A DNA stretch of 64,000 nucleotides from Halotalea alkalilenta (GCF_001648175.1 NZ_CP015243.1:3720001-3784000), one strand, 5' to 3'. Shown: positions 26,812-39,073, counted from the stretch's first letter. Made by a program: numbers and translations. The notes: generated from the letters alone by a model not told the origin.

Positions 26812-28137
26812 TCACGCCAGCTCGGAGAGCGCCTCGTCGATGATGGCAAGCCCTTGTTCGACCTCGGCCGGGGTGACGATGCAGGGCGGCACCACATGGA
26901 TGCGGTTCTCGACCACGAATGGCAGCAGGCCACGGGTCACCATCGCGCGCTTGAGCCTGCCCATCTGCTCCGCTCCGAGCGGAGTACGCCGCTGGCGGTC
27001 GGAGACCAGCTCGATGGCATGGAATACACCGAGCCCGCGAACTTCGCCGATCACTTCGTGACGTTCGGCCAATGCCGCGATCCCCGGGCCCAGCAGCCGG
27101 CTTCCGATCGAGGCCGCGTTCTCGACCACGCCCTCCTCGTCCATCGCATCCAGGGTGGCGACGATCGCGGCCATTGCCAGCGGATGGCCAGAGTAGGTCA
27201 GCCCGCCGTAGAAGAAGTGCTCGTCGAAGTAGTCGCTGAGCGGCTGCGCCACCATCACGCCGCCGGCGGGCACATAGCCTGAGTTGACCCCCTTGGCGAA
27301 GGTGATCAGATCAGGGACCACGTCGAAATGCTCAAGGGCCAGCCATTTGCCCGTACGCCCGAACCCGGCCATCACTTCATCCAGGATCAGCACGATGCCG
27401 AATTCATCGGCAAGCTTGCGCACGCCCTGCAGGTACCCGCGCGGCGGGACCAGGACGCCCGCGGTGCCGGGGATGCTCTCGAGCAGGATCGCGGCGATCG
27501 AGCCCGGCCCCTCGCATTCGATCACCCGGCGCAGATGCTGCAGCGCACGGGCACACTCCTCCTCCTCGTCGCGTGACCAGAACTCGGTGCGATAGAGGAA
27601 GGGATTGAAGAAGTGCACGTGGCCGCGGGCGAACTCGTTGGGCACACGGCGGAAGTCGCCGGTGGCGGCGATCGCCGAACCGGTGCTGCCATGGTAGGAG
27701 CGGTAGGCGGACAGCACTTTGTCGCGCTGGGTGAAGGCGCGCGCCATGCGGATCGCATTCTCGTTGGCATCCGCGCCGGCGTTGGTGAAGAACACCTTGG
27801 CGAAGCCCTTCGGTGCGCGTGCCAGGATACGTGCGGCCGCCTCGCCGCGCGCCAGATTGGCATGCGCTGGCGCGATGGTGGTGAGCGTTTCGGCCTGGGC
27901 CTTGATCGCCGCGATCACCTTGGGATGCTGATGGCCGATGTTGGTATTGACCAGCTGACTCGAGAAATCGAGGTACTCGCGACCGTCGAAGTCCCAGAGC
28001 TTGCAGCCGGCACCGCTCTTGATCACCAGCGGATCCAGGCTGCCCTGGGTCGACCACGAGTGGAACACACCCTGGCGGTCGAGGCGCTTGACGTCGTCGT
28101 TGGTGACTGCCGCTACGGGGTCGATCGAGATATCCAT
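26812..28137 (-). CDS. Class III aminotransferase
   Basis: PLP-dependent transaminase of 441 residues, probably acting on an omega-amino group such as taurine, beta-alanine or GABA. Key features are GCKLWDFDGREYLDFSSQLVNTNIGHQHP (45-72), FFTNAGADANENAIRMAR (116-133), SYHGSTGSA, LILDEVMAGFGRTG with the pyridine-nitrogen aspartate at 253, and the Schiff-base lysine at 282 (ITFAKGVNSGYVPAGG). The general sequence resembles taurine-pyruvate type and related class III enzymes, but the exact substrate cannot be named. It converges on the MocR gene and probably feeds on the ligand imported by the ABC system. Confidence 0.87.
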   Translation of the reverse strand: MDISIDPVAAVTNDDVKRLDRQGVFHSWSTQGSLDPLVIKSGAGCKLWDFDGREYLDFSSQLVNTNIGHQHPKVIAAIKAQAETLTTIAPAHANLARGEAAARILARAPKGFAKVFFTNAGADANENAIRMARAFTQRDKVLSAYRSYHGSTGSAIAATGDFRRVPNEFARGHVHFFNPFLYRTEFWSRDEEEECARALQHLRRVIECEGPGSIAAILLESIPGTAGVLVPPRGYLQGVRKLADEFGIVLILDEVMAGFGRTGKWLALEHFDVVPDLITFAKGVNSGYVPAGGVMVAQPLSDYFDEHFFYGGLTYSGHPLAMAAIVATLDAMDEEGVVENAASIGSRLLGPGIAALAERHEVIGEVRGLGVFHAIELVSDRQRRTPLGAEQMGRLKRAMVTRGLLPFVVENRIHVVPPCIVTPAEVEQGLAIIDEALSELA

Positions 28138-29182
<1,045 letters not shown>

Positions 29183-29254
29183 CTTCGCTGATGACGTAAG
29201 TCGCTGACCATTGGTCTAGTCTGGGGAATGTCCGCTTCCATACAGGAGACTGCC

Positions 29255-31030
29255 ATGCCCCTTCGCATCGAAGACTACGCGATGATCGGCGACTGCCGCA
29301 GCGGTGCGCTGGTTGGCACCGACGGCTCGATCGACTGGCTGTGCCTGCCGCGCTTCGACTCCGACGCTTTCTTCTGCGCGCTGCTCGGCGGCCCCGAGCA
29401 CGGCCGTTGGGCGCTGACGCCGGATACCGAGTACCGCAGCCAGCGCCACTACCGTGACTCAGGCCTGGTGCTCGAGACCCACTTCAGCACCGCTGACGCC
29501 GAGCTTCGCATCATCGACTTCATGCCGATGCGTGATGACCAGGTCAGCTGCGTGGTTCGCCTGGTCGAGGGGATATCGGGACGGATGCGGCTTCGCCACG
29601 AACTCTGCGCACGTTTCGACTATGGCCTCACCATACCTTGGATACGCGCTCGCGATGACGAGCGCACGGCGCTGATCGCCGGTCCCCACCAGCTGGTACT
29701 GCGCGCGCCATCGCATACCCTCGCCGAACATCTCGACGGCGCCCAGCGCTTCGACGTCTGCGCCGGCGAGCGGCTGGTCTTCGTGCTCCAGCACTGTCCC
29801 GCCCACGCGTCGGCCCCGGACGACTTCGATGCCTATGCCGCTCTCGATCACACCGAAGCCTTCTGGCACGACTGGTCCTCCCACTGCCGGCCGGCGGGAG
29901 AGTGGAGCGACCACGTGCTGCGCTCGGCGATCACGCTCAAGGGCCTGAGCTTCACCCCCACCGGCGGCATCGCCGCCGCCCTGACCACCTCGCTGCCGGA
30001 AACCCTGGGCGGTCATCGCAACTGGGACTACCGCTACTGCTGGATCCGCGATGCCTCCTTCACCCTGTCGGCCCTGCGCCAGGCCGGCTATGTAGAGGAG
30101 GCGGTGGCGTGGCGTAGTTGGGTGCGCCGCGCAGTGGCCGGTGCGCCCCACCAGCTCCAGGTGATGTACGGACTCGCCGGCGAGCGCCGGCTCGACGAGT
30201 GGATCGCCGATTGGCTGCCTGGCTACGAGGGCGCGCGCCCGGTAAGGATCGGCAACGCCGCCGCCCAGCAGTTCCAGCTCGACATCTGGGGCGAACTCGT
30301 CGGCGCGTTCGACACCGATGACCCCAAGGGCCTCGAGATGATCCCGCAGACCCAGCACGAGATCGTCGCCTTCATGGACCACCTCGAGACGCTATGGCGC
30401 GCGCCGGATGACGGCATCTGGGAGATTCGTGCAGAGCGCCGTCACTTCGTCCACTCCAAGGTGATGGCGTGGCTGGCCTTCGACCGCATCAGCCGGGCAC
30501 CGCTGCCGCGCTCGCTGCTCGGCCACCAGCGCCGCTGGCAGCGCATCGCCGACCAGATCCATGCCGATGTCTGCGCCAATGGCCTCGATGCCGAGGGCCG
30601 TCACTTCGTCCAGAGCTACGGCCACGAAGAGATGGACGCCGCACTGCTGCTGCTACCGCTTTCGGGCTTCCTGCCAGCGGACGATCCACGCATGGTCGCC
30701 ACCGTCCACAAGGTCGCCGAGCGGCTGATGGAAGACGGCCTGCTTCAGCGTTACGACACCGGAGAGGGCGTCGATGGGCTTTCGGGCGAAGAAGGCACCT
30801 TTCTCGCCTGCTCGTTCTGGCTGGTCGAGTGCTATGCGCTGATCGGTGAGCTCGAGCCGGCACGCGACCTGATGCGCCGCCTGGTCGGGCTGCTCAACGA
30901 CGTTGGCCTGCTCGCCGAGGAGTACGACACCCGCCACCGGCGCCAGGTCGGCAACTTCCCCCAGGCCTACTCCCACGTCGCACTGATCAACGCGGCTTTC
31001 CGCCTGCACAGCGCAGAGACCCCGGGCTGA
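29255..31030 (+). CDS. GH15 glucoamylase/trehalase-like hydrolase
   Basis: A 591-residue cytoplasmic protein (no signal peptide) of glycoside hydrolase family 15. The N-terminal domain begins MPLRIEDYAMIGDCRSGALVGTDGSIDWLCLPRFDS, the hallmark of bacterial GH15 proteins. The catalytic (alpha/alpha)6 barrel has GGHRNWDYRYCWIRDASFTLSALRQAGY, LDIWGEL, and near the C-terminus LSGEEGTFLACSFWLVE with the general-acid glutamate region and GNFPQAYSHVALINAA. AGGAG lies six bases before the ATG at 29255; the earlier Met has no such site. Members hydrolyse maltooligosaccharides, trehalose or similar alpha-glucosides, and the substrate here is unknown. A strong terminator follows. Confidence 0.88.
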   Translation: MPLRIEDYAMIGDCRSGALVGTDGSIDWLCLPRFDSDAFFCALLGGPEHGRWALTPDTEYRSQRHYRDSGLVLETHFSTADAELRIIDFMPMRDDQVSCVVRLVEGISGRMRLRHELCARFDYGLTIPWIRARDDERTALIAGPHQLVLRAPSHTLAEHLDGAQRFDVCAGERLVFVLQHCPAHASAPDDFDAYAALDHTEAFWHDWSSHCRPAGEWSDHVLRSAITLKGLSFTPTGGIAAALTTSLPETLGGHRNWDYRYCWIRDASFTLSALRQAGYVEEAVAWRSWVRRAVAGAPHQLQVMYGLAGERRLDEWIADWLPGYEGARPVRIGNAAAQQFQLDIWGELVGAFDTDDPKGLEMIPQTQHEIVAFMDHLETLWRAPDDGIWEIRAERRHFVHSKVMAWLAFDRISRAPLPRSLLGHQRRWQRIADQIHADVCANGLDAEGRHFVQSYGHEEMDAALLLLPLSGFLPADDPRMVATVHKVAERLMEDGLLQRYDTGEGVDGLSGEEGTFLACSFWLVECYALIGELEPARDLMRRLVGLLNDVGLLAEEYDTRHRRQVGNFPQAYSHVALINAAFRLHSAETPG

Positions 31031-31033
31031 AAC

Positions 31034-31067
31034 GCAAGCGGCCCGCTGGTGACAGCGGGCCGCTTGC
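31034..31067. terminator. Bidirectional terminator between GH15 gene and lon
   Basis: A perfect 14-base stem (31034-31047 with 31054-31067, loop GGTGAC) lies four bases after the GH15 stop and 14 bases past the lon stop. The two genes converge on it. Confidence 0.75.
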
Positions 31068-31081
31068 TAGACGCCCTGGAA

Positions 31082-33562
<2,481 letters not shown>

Positions 33563-33650
33563 GGCGTCTTCCTTGTCCAGACGGCCTTGCCGTCACATCG
33601 CCGGCCGCACTGACGGGGTCGGCGAACAGGATTGATGGGGATGCCTGTGC

Positions 33651-33678
33651 AATGTGGGCGAAGCTCGCCCATATCAAG
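33651..33678 (-). promoter_or_regulatory. Candidate sigma-32 promoter of lon
   Basis: On the minus strand CTTGATA (33678-33672), 13 bases, then CCCACATT (33658-33651) closely match the heat-shock consensus CTTGAAA-N13/14-CCCCATNT. It lies about 90 bases before the lon ATG. A 7-base dyad (TGGGCGA-GCT-TCGCCCA on the minus strand, 33655-33671) fills the spacer and could be a repressor site. Confidence 0.55.
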
Positions 33679-33687
33679 GTTGGGGCT

Positions 33688-33737
33688 GTCAGCACGAGCC
33701 GACGCTCATCGGGAATGATGCGTCGGCTCGTGCTGAC
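33688..33737 (-). terminator. Long hairpin downstream of the DUF945 gene
   Basis: An 18-base perfect inverted repeat (33688-33705 with 33720-33737) around a 14-base loop that can itself pair (TCAT/ATGA). It starts six bases past the DUF945-protein stop. No T-run follows, so the role is inferred from position. It also separates that gene from the lon promoter. Confidence 0.6.
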
Positions 33738-33743
33738 GGGAAC

Positions 33744-35021
33744 TCAGAAGAGCTTGAACCAGGGCTGTTCGTTGATCGACAAGGTGCCGTTGTCGAGCGT
33801 GATGTTGAGCGAACTCTGGTCGGGGGCGACACCGGCGATCAGCGATACCAGTGGGGGGGCGTTATCGAGATCGAAATCACCGTAGAGCCTCGACAGCAGC
33901 GGCCGCCAGCCGTCTTCGGCGCGCAGCGCATCGGGCTCGAGCCCTGCGATGTCGCGACCATCGAAATTCAGCGCGCCCTCGACATGGATCGGCTTCTCGA
34001 GCATCGAGGTTTCAAGCTCGAGCTCATCCACGGTCAGCTGCGGAGAACCGGCCAGCACGGTCAGCAGGTCGCTCCAATGCGGCTCGACCAGCGCGGTCCA
34101 GTCGGTGAACGGTTCAGCCGCCGAGCGGCGCGAAGAGAGCCCCTGTTCGAGCCCCTTCAGAAGCCGCTGCGAGGCGGCGCCATCGAGATTATCGAGCGTC
34201 GCCGAAAGCCGCGCACTGCCCAGGCGCTGCTGGTAGACACTGGCGTCCCCCACCGAGAGCGCCAGGGTGTAGCGCAGGTTATCGGCAGCGAAGGAGGTCT
34301 GGCCGTGATAGTTGATGCGCTCCAGGGTCACCGGCAGCGAGCGGGCACCCTGGATCTGTGCGCGATCGAGGGTCAGCTCATCGCCCTGGTGGAAGTTGTC
34401 CTCCTCACCCGCATAGCGACTCACGAACCGCAGCGGACCGAATTGCAGCTGGGCGTCCGAGGTAATGAAGCTAGCCGACTGCCACTCACCGCTGAGATCG
34501 AAGTCGCCCTCGACCCCATCCAGCCGGAGCACACCGGCATGCAGCGTCATCGCCGGCAGGCGGTCGTCGCCTGCACGATCGATCTGCGGCAGGCGCAGCT
34601 CCGACTTGAGACGCTCGCTCAGGTGGCTGACACTGGCGGTGAACTCGGCCGATCGACCGGGCGAGAGCAGGTCGGCGAACAGCGCCTCTCGCGCATCGCC
34701 TGCGACGTGCTCGAGGTCGAGCTGTCCATCGAGACGGGTGGAGAAGATACCGTGACGGGCGGTGAACGGAACCACCAGCTCGCTGCGCTCGCCACCGATG
34801 TCGAAACGATCGAGATGCGCGACCAGCCGCATGCTGGTGGAGAAGAATCCTGACGAGACCTGCTGCTTGGAAACCGCGACTCCGCTCTCCACGCTGATCT
34901 TCACCAGCGTTTCGTCGAGACGTTCCATGAAGAGGTGGCGGCTATAGGCGATACCGGCCAGATAGCCGATCACCACGACCACCAGCAGCACCGCGCCGGC
35001 ACCGATCAACCCCTTTTTCAT
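33744..35021 (-). CDS. DUF945 (YdgA-like) membrane-anchored protein
   Basis: A 425-residue protein with one N-terminal membrane segment (KGLIGAGAVLLVVVVIGYLAGIAY, about 3-26), then a large presumed periplasmic domain with no cysteine and alternating strand-like sequence. The pattern (VSSGFFSTSMRLVAHL, FTARHGIFSTRLDGQL, repeated L-D and G-x-F strands) matches the DUF945/YdgA family, whose molecular role is unclear. YdgA of E. coli has been linked to envelope and swarming traits. The ATG at 35019-35021 follows AGAGGGG by a few bases. It stands alone between pgpA and lon on the minus strand. Confidence 0.8.
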   Translation of the reverse strand: MKKGLIGAGAVLLVVVVIGYLAGIAYSRHLFMERLDETLVKISVESGVAVSKQQVSSGFFSTSMRLVAHLDRFDIGGERSELVVPFTARHGIFSTRLDGQLDLEHVAGDAREALFADLLSPGRSAEFTASVSHLSERLKSELRLPQIDRAGDDRLPAMTLHAGVLRLDGVEGDFDLSGEWQSASFITSDAQLQFGPLRFVSRYAGEEDNFHQGDELTLDRAQIQGARSLPVTLERINYHGQTSFAADNLRYTLALSVGDASVYQQRLGSARLSATLDNLDGAASQRLLKGLEQGLSSRRSAAEPFTDWTALVEPHWSDLLTVLAGSPQLTVDELELETSMLEKPIHVEGALNFDGRDIAGLEPDALRAEDGWRPLLSRLYGDFDLDNAPPLVSLIAGVAPDQSSLNITLDNGTLSINEQPWFKLF

Positions 35022-35217
35022 CGCCCCTCTTCTCATCTGTCGCACCCTCTCCATGTCACTCGCCCGGGCGCCGAAGACGCACCGCCGCCGATCTCCGTCG
35101 GCACATCCCGCCGACGGAACACTCCACAGACATGATGGCACGCCGACGGCGGCTGCGCATGAGTGATGATCGATCGAAACTGAAGGAAATCCGCGATTTG
35201 CGAAGCGCCAGGCGAGC

Positions 35218-35691
35218 TCAGTAGAGCCACAGCCAAAGATGGATGATGCTCCAGGCATAGATGCCGGCGACGATGTCGTCGAGCATGATGCCGAAGCCAC
35301 CAGCGACGCGTCGGTCGATGGTGCGGATCGGCCACGGCTTGATCACATCGAATACGCGAAAGGCAATGAAGCCCCATAGCGCCGCCTCCCAGGAGAAGGG
35401 CACCGCGGCCATGGTGATCCAGTAACCGACGAATTCATCCCAAACGATGCCGGAATGATCATGCACGCCGAGGTCGCGGGAGGTACGGCCACAAAGCCAG
35501 ATACCGACCGCCGTGGCGACCAGCACCACCAGCAGATAAAGCGAGAGCGGCAGCCAAGAGAGCAGCCAGAAGAAGGGAATTGCCGCCAGCGTGCCGAAGG
35601 TGCCCGGCGCAAAGGGAGCGGCGCCGCTGCCGAGCCCGAAGGCCAGGAAATGGATCGGGTTGCGCCAGATGCTGGCGGGCGCTCGATTCAT
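35218..35691 (-). CDS. pgpA: Phosphatidylglycerophosphatase A
   Basis: Inner-membrane phosphatase converting phosphatidylglycerol phosphate to phosphatidylglycerol. The 157-residue product carries HFLAFGLGSGAAPFAPGTFGTLAAIP at the N-terminus and the catalytic acidic motif HDHSGIVWDEFVGYWITM in the middle, with FRVFDVIKPWPI and GGFGIMLDDIVAGIYA towards the end, all diagnostic. Three or four hydrophobic segments are visible. It overlaps the thiL stop by four bases and is the last gene of the nrdR-rib-nusB-thiL-pgpA block. Confidence 0.95.
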   Translation of the reverse strand: MNRAPASIWRNPIHFLAFGLGSGAAPFAPGTFGTLAAIPFFWLLSWLPLSLYLLVVLVATAVGIWLCGRTSRDLGVHDHSGIVWDEFVGYWITMAAVPFSWEAALWGFIAFRVFDVIKPWPIRTIDRRVAGGFGIMLDDIVAGIYAWSIIHLWLWLY

Positions 35692-36695
35692 GCCTGGTCC
35701 CCGTCACCATCGAAGTGGCGCCAGCCCCTCGCGGCCAGGGGCGCGCCTTGCCAGTTGCGAATCCCCAAAGCCTCGGTGGTTCTGCCGATCACCCTGAGTT
35801 CGCAGCCACAGCCGGCGAGGCGAGCGCGGGCGGTGGCGAGATAGTGTTCGGGCAGGGTGAACAAGAGCTCATAGTCGTCACCGCCATCGAGGGCAGCGGC
35901 GATCGCGCGTTCGTGCCCGAGCGCCGAGATCAGCCCCGGTGCCAGCGGCAGCCGAGTCAGGTCGATCTTCGCCCCCACCCCGGAAGCCCGGCAAAGGTGA
36001 TCGAGATCGGCCAAGAGGCCGTCGGAGACATCGAGCGCGGCGCTCGCAAGCTCAGCGAGCGCGATTCCGGCTTCGATCCGGGGCTGCGGGCGCAGATAGG
36101 CCTGCAGCAGCGGGTCAAAGTCGAGCGCGCGACTGCCGCCGCGCCACGCCTCGAGCCCTCCCCGGGCGCCGCCGAGCGGGCCGCTCACCGCGATCAGCTG
36201 CTCCGCCTCGGCGCCATCGCGGCGCAGCACCGCGGAGGGACGCACTTCGCCATGCACGGTGACGGAAATCGAAAGATGCCCGCGGGTCAGGTCACCCCCC
36301 ACCAGCCGAGTCCCACTGCGCGCAGCCAAAGCGTGGAAGCCGCGGCAGAATTCGCCGACCCAAGCCTCGTCTACCTCCGGCAGGCTCAGCGCGAGCAGAC
36401 ACCAGCGCGGCTGAGCGCCCATCGCGGCCAGATCGGAAAGGCTCACCGCCAATGCGCGATGACCGATCGCCTCGGCCGGCGCATCCGCGGGGAAGTGGAC
36501 GTCGGCGATCGAGGTATCGACGCTCACCGCCAGCAGGTGATGAGGGCTTGGCACCAGGAGCGCGCAGTCGTCGCCCGCGCCTAGCTCGACACCAGCGAGG
36601 GCGTCGCGCGACTCCGGATAGCCGTCGGAGCGCAGGGCGCTACCCCGCTGGAGAGCGGCCAGGTGGCGCTTGATCAGATCGAACTCGCCGAGCAT
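35688..36695 (-). CDS. thiL: Thiamine-monophosphate kinase
   Basis: Phosphorylates thiamine monophosphate to thiamine diphosphate, the active cofactor. The 335-residue product begins MLGEFDLIKRHLA, has the ATP/Mg site GAGDDCALL (39-47), VDTSIADVHFP, LAVSLSDLAAMGAQP, GGDLTRG and LDVSDGLLADLDHLCRAS, the standard ThiL order. The ATG is 12 bases after the nusB stop. The stop overlaps pgpA by four bases. It works downstream of thiamine phosphate synthase, which is not in the window. Confidence 0.95.
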   Translation of the reverse strand: MLGEFDLIKRHLAALQRGSALRSDGYPESRDALAGVELGAGDDCALLVPSPHHLLAVSVDTSIADVHFPADAPAEAIGHRALAVSLSDLAAMGAQPRWCLLALSLPEVDEAWVGEFCRGFHALAARSGTRLVGGDLTRGHLSISVTVHGEVRPSAVLRRDGAEAEQLIAVSGPLGGARGGLEAWRGGSRALDFDPLLQAYLRPQPRIEAGIALAELASAALDVSDGLLADLDHLCRASGVGAKIDLTRLPLAPGLISALGHERAIAAALDGGDDYELLFTLPEHYLATARARLAGCGCELRVIGRTTEALGIRNWQGAPLAARGWRHFDGDGDQA

Positions 36696-36707
36696 GGGCG
36701 TACCCGC

Positions 36708-37235
36708 TCAACGGCCGCGAGCTTTGACCTCGACGCTACGCAGCCGCGCCGCGAGCTTGTCGAGGATGCCGTTGACGTATTTGTGTCCGTCGGTCGCGCC
36801 AAAGGACTTGGCCAGTTCGACGCCCTCGTTGATCACCACGCGGTAGGGTACCTCGGGGCGCTCGGCGAGCTCGTATGCGCCCAGGCGAAGGATGGCGAGC
36901 TCGATCGGGTCGAGTTCGTCGATGCTGCGGTCGAGCAGCGGCGAGAGCGAGGCATCGAGCTGGCTACGAGCCGCAGCGACCCCGTGAAGCAGAGTGTGGA
37001 ACAGCGCCAGATCGGCGATCGCCATGACCTTGACCCAGTTCTCGTGGTCGGGCATGTCGTCATCGGCGAGCTGACTACGAAACTCGGCTTCGATGGTCGA
37101 GATCGCTTTTTCGTTTTGCTGCAGCTGCGACTGGTAAAGCGCCTGGATGGTCAGCTCGCGCGCCGCGCGGCGTGCGAGCTGGGACTTGGATGGAGACTTG
37201 GACGACAGCTTGGGCGAAGGGCTGGACTGATTCAC
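36708..37235 (-). CDS. nusB: Transcription antitermination factor NusB
   Basis: Binds boxA RNA with NusE (S10) to promote antitermination on rRNA operons. The 175-residue product has a serine- and lysine-rich N-terminal extension of about 18 residues, then the core [76 protein letters not shown], which is highly conserved. The start ATG overlaps the ribH stop by four bases. The N-terminal extension could be shorter if a downstream start is used, but no better site is visible. Confidence 0.95.
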   Translation of the reverse strand: MNQSSPSPKLSSKSPSKSQLARRAARELTIQALYQSQLQQNEKAISTIEAEFRSQLADDDMPDHENWVKVMAIADLALFHTLLHGVAAARSQLDASLSPLLDRSIDELDPIELAILRLGAYELAERPEVPYRVVINEGVELAKSFGATDGHKYVNGILDKLAARLRSVEVKARGR

Positions 37236-37726
37236 GAGGCCACCTCCTGCGCTTCGTCCAGCTGACGCAGCAGCGAAACCATCTCCATCGCCGCCATAGC
37301 TGCCTCGGCACCCTTGTTGCCCGCTTTGGTACCGGCGCGCTCGATCGCTTGATCAATCGAATTGACGGTCAGTACCCCGTTGGCGACCGGCGTGTCGAAA
37401 TCCAGCTGCAGCCGGCTCATCGCCGAGTTGCACTGCCCGGCGATGTGCTCGAAATGCGGTGTGCCGCCGCGAATCACCGCGCCGAGGGCGATCACCGCAT
37501 CGGGCGCGCGACGCGCCAGCACCCGCTTGACCGCGAGCGGCAGTTCCCAGGCTCCGGGAACGTGGACGATATCGATCTGGCGCTCATCGACGCCGTGGCG
37601 TACCAGACTATCGACCGCGCCTTCGACCAGCGAATCGACGACGTGATGGTTGAACCGGCCGACCACAATGACGTAATGGCCGTCGACATCGACGAATCGG
37701 CCTTCCACTTGAGCGATAGGATGCAT
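37232..37726 (-). CDS. ribH: 6,7-dimethyl-8-ribityllumazine synthase
   Basis: Condenses the ribityl-aminouracil intermediate with dihydroxybutanone phosphate to form lumazine, the direct riboflavin precursor. The 164-residue product shows [19 protein letters not shown] (substrate-binding FN), [26 protein letters not shown] with the catalytic histidine, and [17 protein letters not shown] with KGAEAA. The ATG at 37724-37726 (MHPIAQVEG) gives the usual length; the longer open frame is not conserved. It follows ribBA by about 130 bases and overlaps nusB by four. Confidence 0.96.
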   Translation of the reverse strand: MHPIAQVEGRFVDVDGHYVIVVGRFNHHVVDSLVEGAVDSLVRHGVDERQIDIVHVPGAWELPLAVKRVLARRAPDAVIALGAVIRGGTPHFEHIAGQCNSAMSRLQLDFDTPVANGVLTVNSIDQAIERAGTKAGNKGAEAAMAAMEMVSLLRQLDEAQEVAS

Positions 37727-37853
37727 GGTGTTCTCTGCCCGCGAGATGGGCGTTTCCGACAAGTAAATGGGAGCCGCGAAAGCAGCTCGAATCGAAATCC
37801 TAGGGTTGCCGCGGGCGCAGCGACTGCGCCGCGCCCGCGGCAACGCGGGAGGC

Positions 37854-38996
37854 TTATTCTACCGGCTGATGCGACTCAAAGGTATCGCCGCCGAGCTGCT
37901 CTATCACTTCGAGGCCGAAGCCCGACAGCGCCGAGAAGCGCCAGGGCGAGCTGAGCAGCCGCATCTTGCCGACGCCGAGCGCGCGCAGGATCTGCGCCCC
38001 GGTGCCGATCGACAGATAATTGCCGCTGCCGTCCGACGCTCGGTCGCGGGGCACCCGGCGGCGCCCGGTGAAGATCTCGAGCTGGTCTTTGAAGTCCAGG
38101 CGCGAGCATTCGTCGTCGAGCAGCACCATCACCCCACGCTCGGCACGAGCCAGCGCCTCGAGGGCCTCGAGCCCGGCCCAGCCGCGCGCGCCCTCGGTTT
38201 GCAACGCGAGCACGTCGCGCAGGGTGTCCGGCACATGGACACGAACGGTGGTGATCTCGTCGTGCGAGGGCTTGCCCTTGACCAGGGCGAGATGGTGGCG
38301 ATCGATGATCCCATCGTGGAAGAGATGCAGGGTGAAATCACCGAAGGCGGTGGTCACCGGCTCTTCACCGACCTTTTCGACGGTGCGCTCGTGGAGAATA
38401 CGGTACTGGATCAGCTCGGCGATGGTTCCGATCTTGATCCCGTGCTCCTCGGCGAAGCGCTCGAGATCGTCGCGCCGTGCCATGGTGCCATCTTCGTTCA
38501 TCACCTCGCAGATCACCCCCGCGGGCTCGAAACCGGCAAGCGCGGCGAGGTCGCAGGCCGCCTCGGTATGCCCGGCACGCCGCAGCACACCGCCATCCTC
38601 ACTGATCAGCGGGAACACGTGCCCAGGCTGGACGATGTCGGCTGGCACCGCGCCGCGCGCGGCGGCGACGCGTACCGTGCGGGCACGGTCGGCGGCGGAG
38701 ATACCCGTAGAGATACCGCTTGCGGCTTCGATCGAGACGGTGAACTTGGTACCGAAGCCAGAGCCGTTGTCACGCACCATCAGATCGAGGCCCAGCTGCT
38801 TGGCCCGCCCCTTCGACAACGGCATGCAGATCAGGCCACGCGCGTGCCGGGCCATGAAATTGATGTGCTCGGCCTCGACGCATTCGGCGGCCATGATCAC
38901 ATCACCTTCGTTCTCGCGATCCTCGTCGTCCATCAGGATCACCATCTTGCCGCGCGCGATGTCCTCGACCAGCGCGGAGATCGGAGATAGAGCCAT
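37854..38996 (-). CDS. ribBA: DHBP synthase fused to a degenerate GTP cyclohydrolase II domain
   Basis: The N-terminal half (about 1-205) is 3,4-dihydroxy-2-butanone 4-phosphate synthase: [19 protein letters not shown] with its acidic loop, [17 protein letters not shown], and [16 protein letters not shown] make dihydroxybutanone phosphate from ribulose 5-phosphate. The C-terminal half (about 210-375) is RibA-like but, where RibA has the zinc ligands C-X10-C-X-C, it reads [29 protein letters not shown], with no cysteine. The cyclohydrolase half is therefore predicted to be inactive, and a separate RibA must exist elsewhere. This arrangement is known in other gammaproteobacteria. Total length is 380 residues. 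Confidence 0.9.
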   Translation of the reverse strand: MALSPISALVEDIARGKMVILMDDEDRENEGDVIMAAECVEAEHINFMARHARGLICMPLSKGRAKQLGLDLMVRDNGSGFGTKFTVSIEAASGISTGISAADRARTVRVAAARGAVPADIVQPGHVFPLISEDGGVLRRAGHTEAACDLAALAGFEPAGVICEVMNEDGTMARRDDLERFAEEHGIKIGTIAELIQYRILHERTVEKVGEEPVTTAFGDFTLHLFHDGIIDRHHLALVKGKPSHDEITTVRVHVPDTLRDVLALQTEGARGWAGLEALEALARAERGVMVLLDDECSRLDFKDQLEIFTGRRRVPRDRASDGSGNYLSIGTGAQILRALGVGKMRLLSSPWRFSALSGFGLEVIEQLGGDTFESHQPVE

Positions 38997-39073
38997 GCCC
39001 TTGAGCCATCCTTAATTGCTGATCCATGGTGCCCATCGCGAAGCGCGATCGACGAGCATCCTTGGACAGGAGA

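Noticed and set aside
22103..28137. Ectoine uptake and degradation (ehu/eut/doe) cluster
   Set aside because: The MocR regulator and polar amino-acid ABC genes are suggestive, but no ectoine hydrolase or deacetylase (eutDE/doeAB) is present, so this specific function is not supported.
37727..39073. Possible FMN riboswitch near ribBA or ribH
   Set aside because: Neither gap (37727-37853, 38997-39073) shows the conserved AGGG...GGGTG and CCC...GAYY pattern of the RFN element when read on the minus strand.
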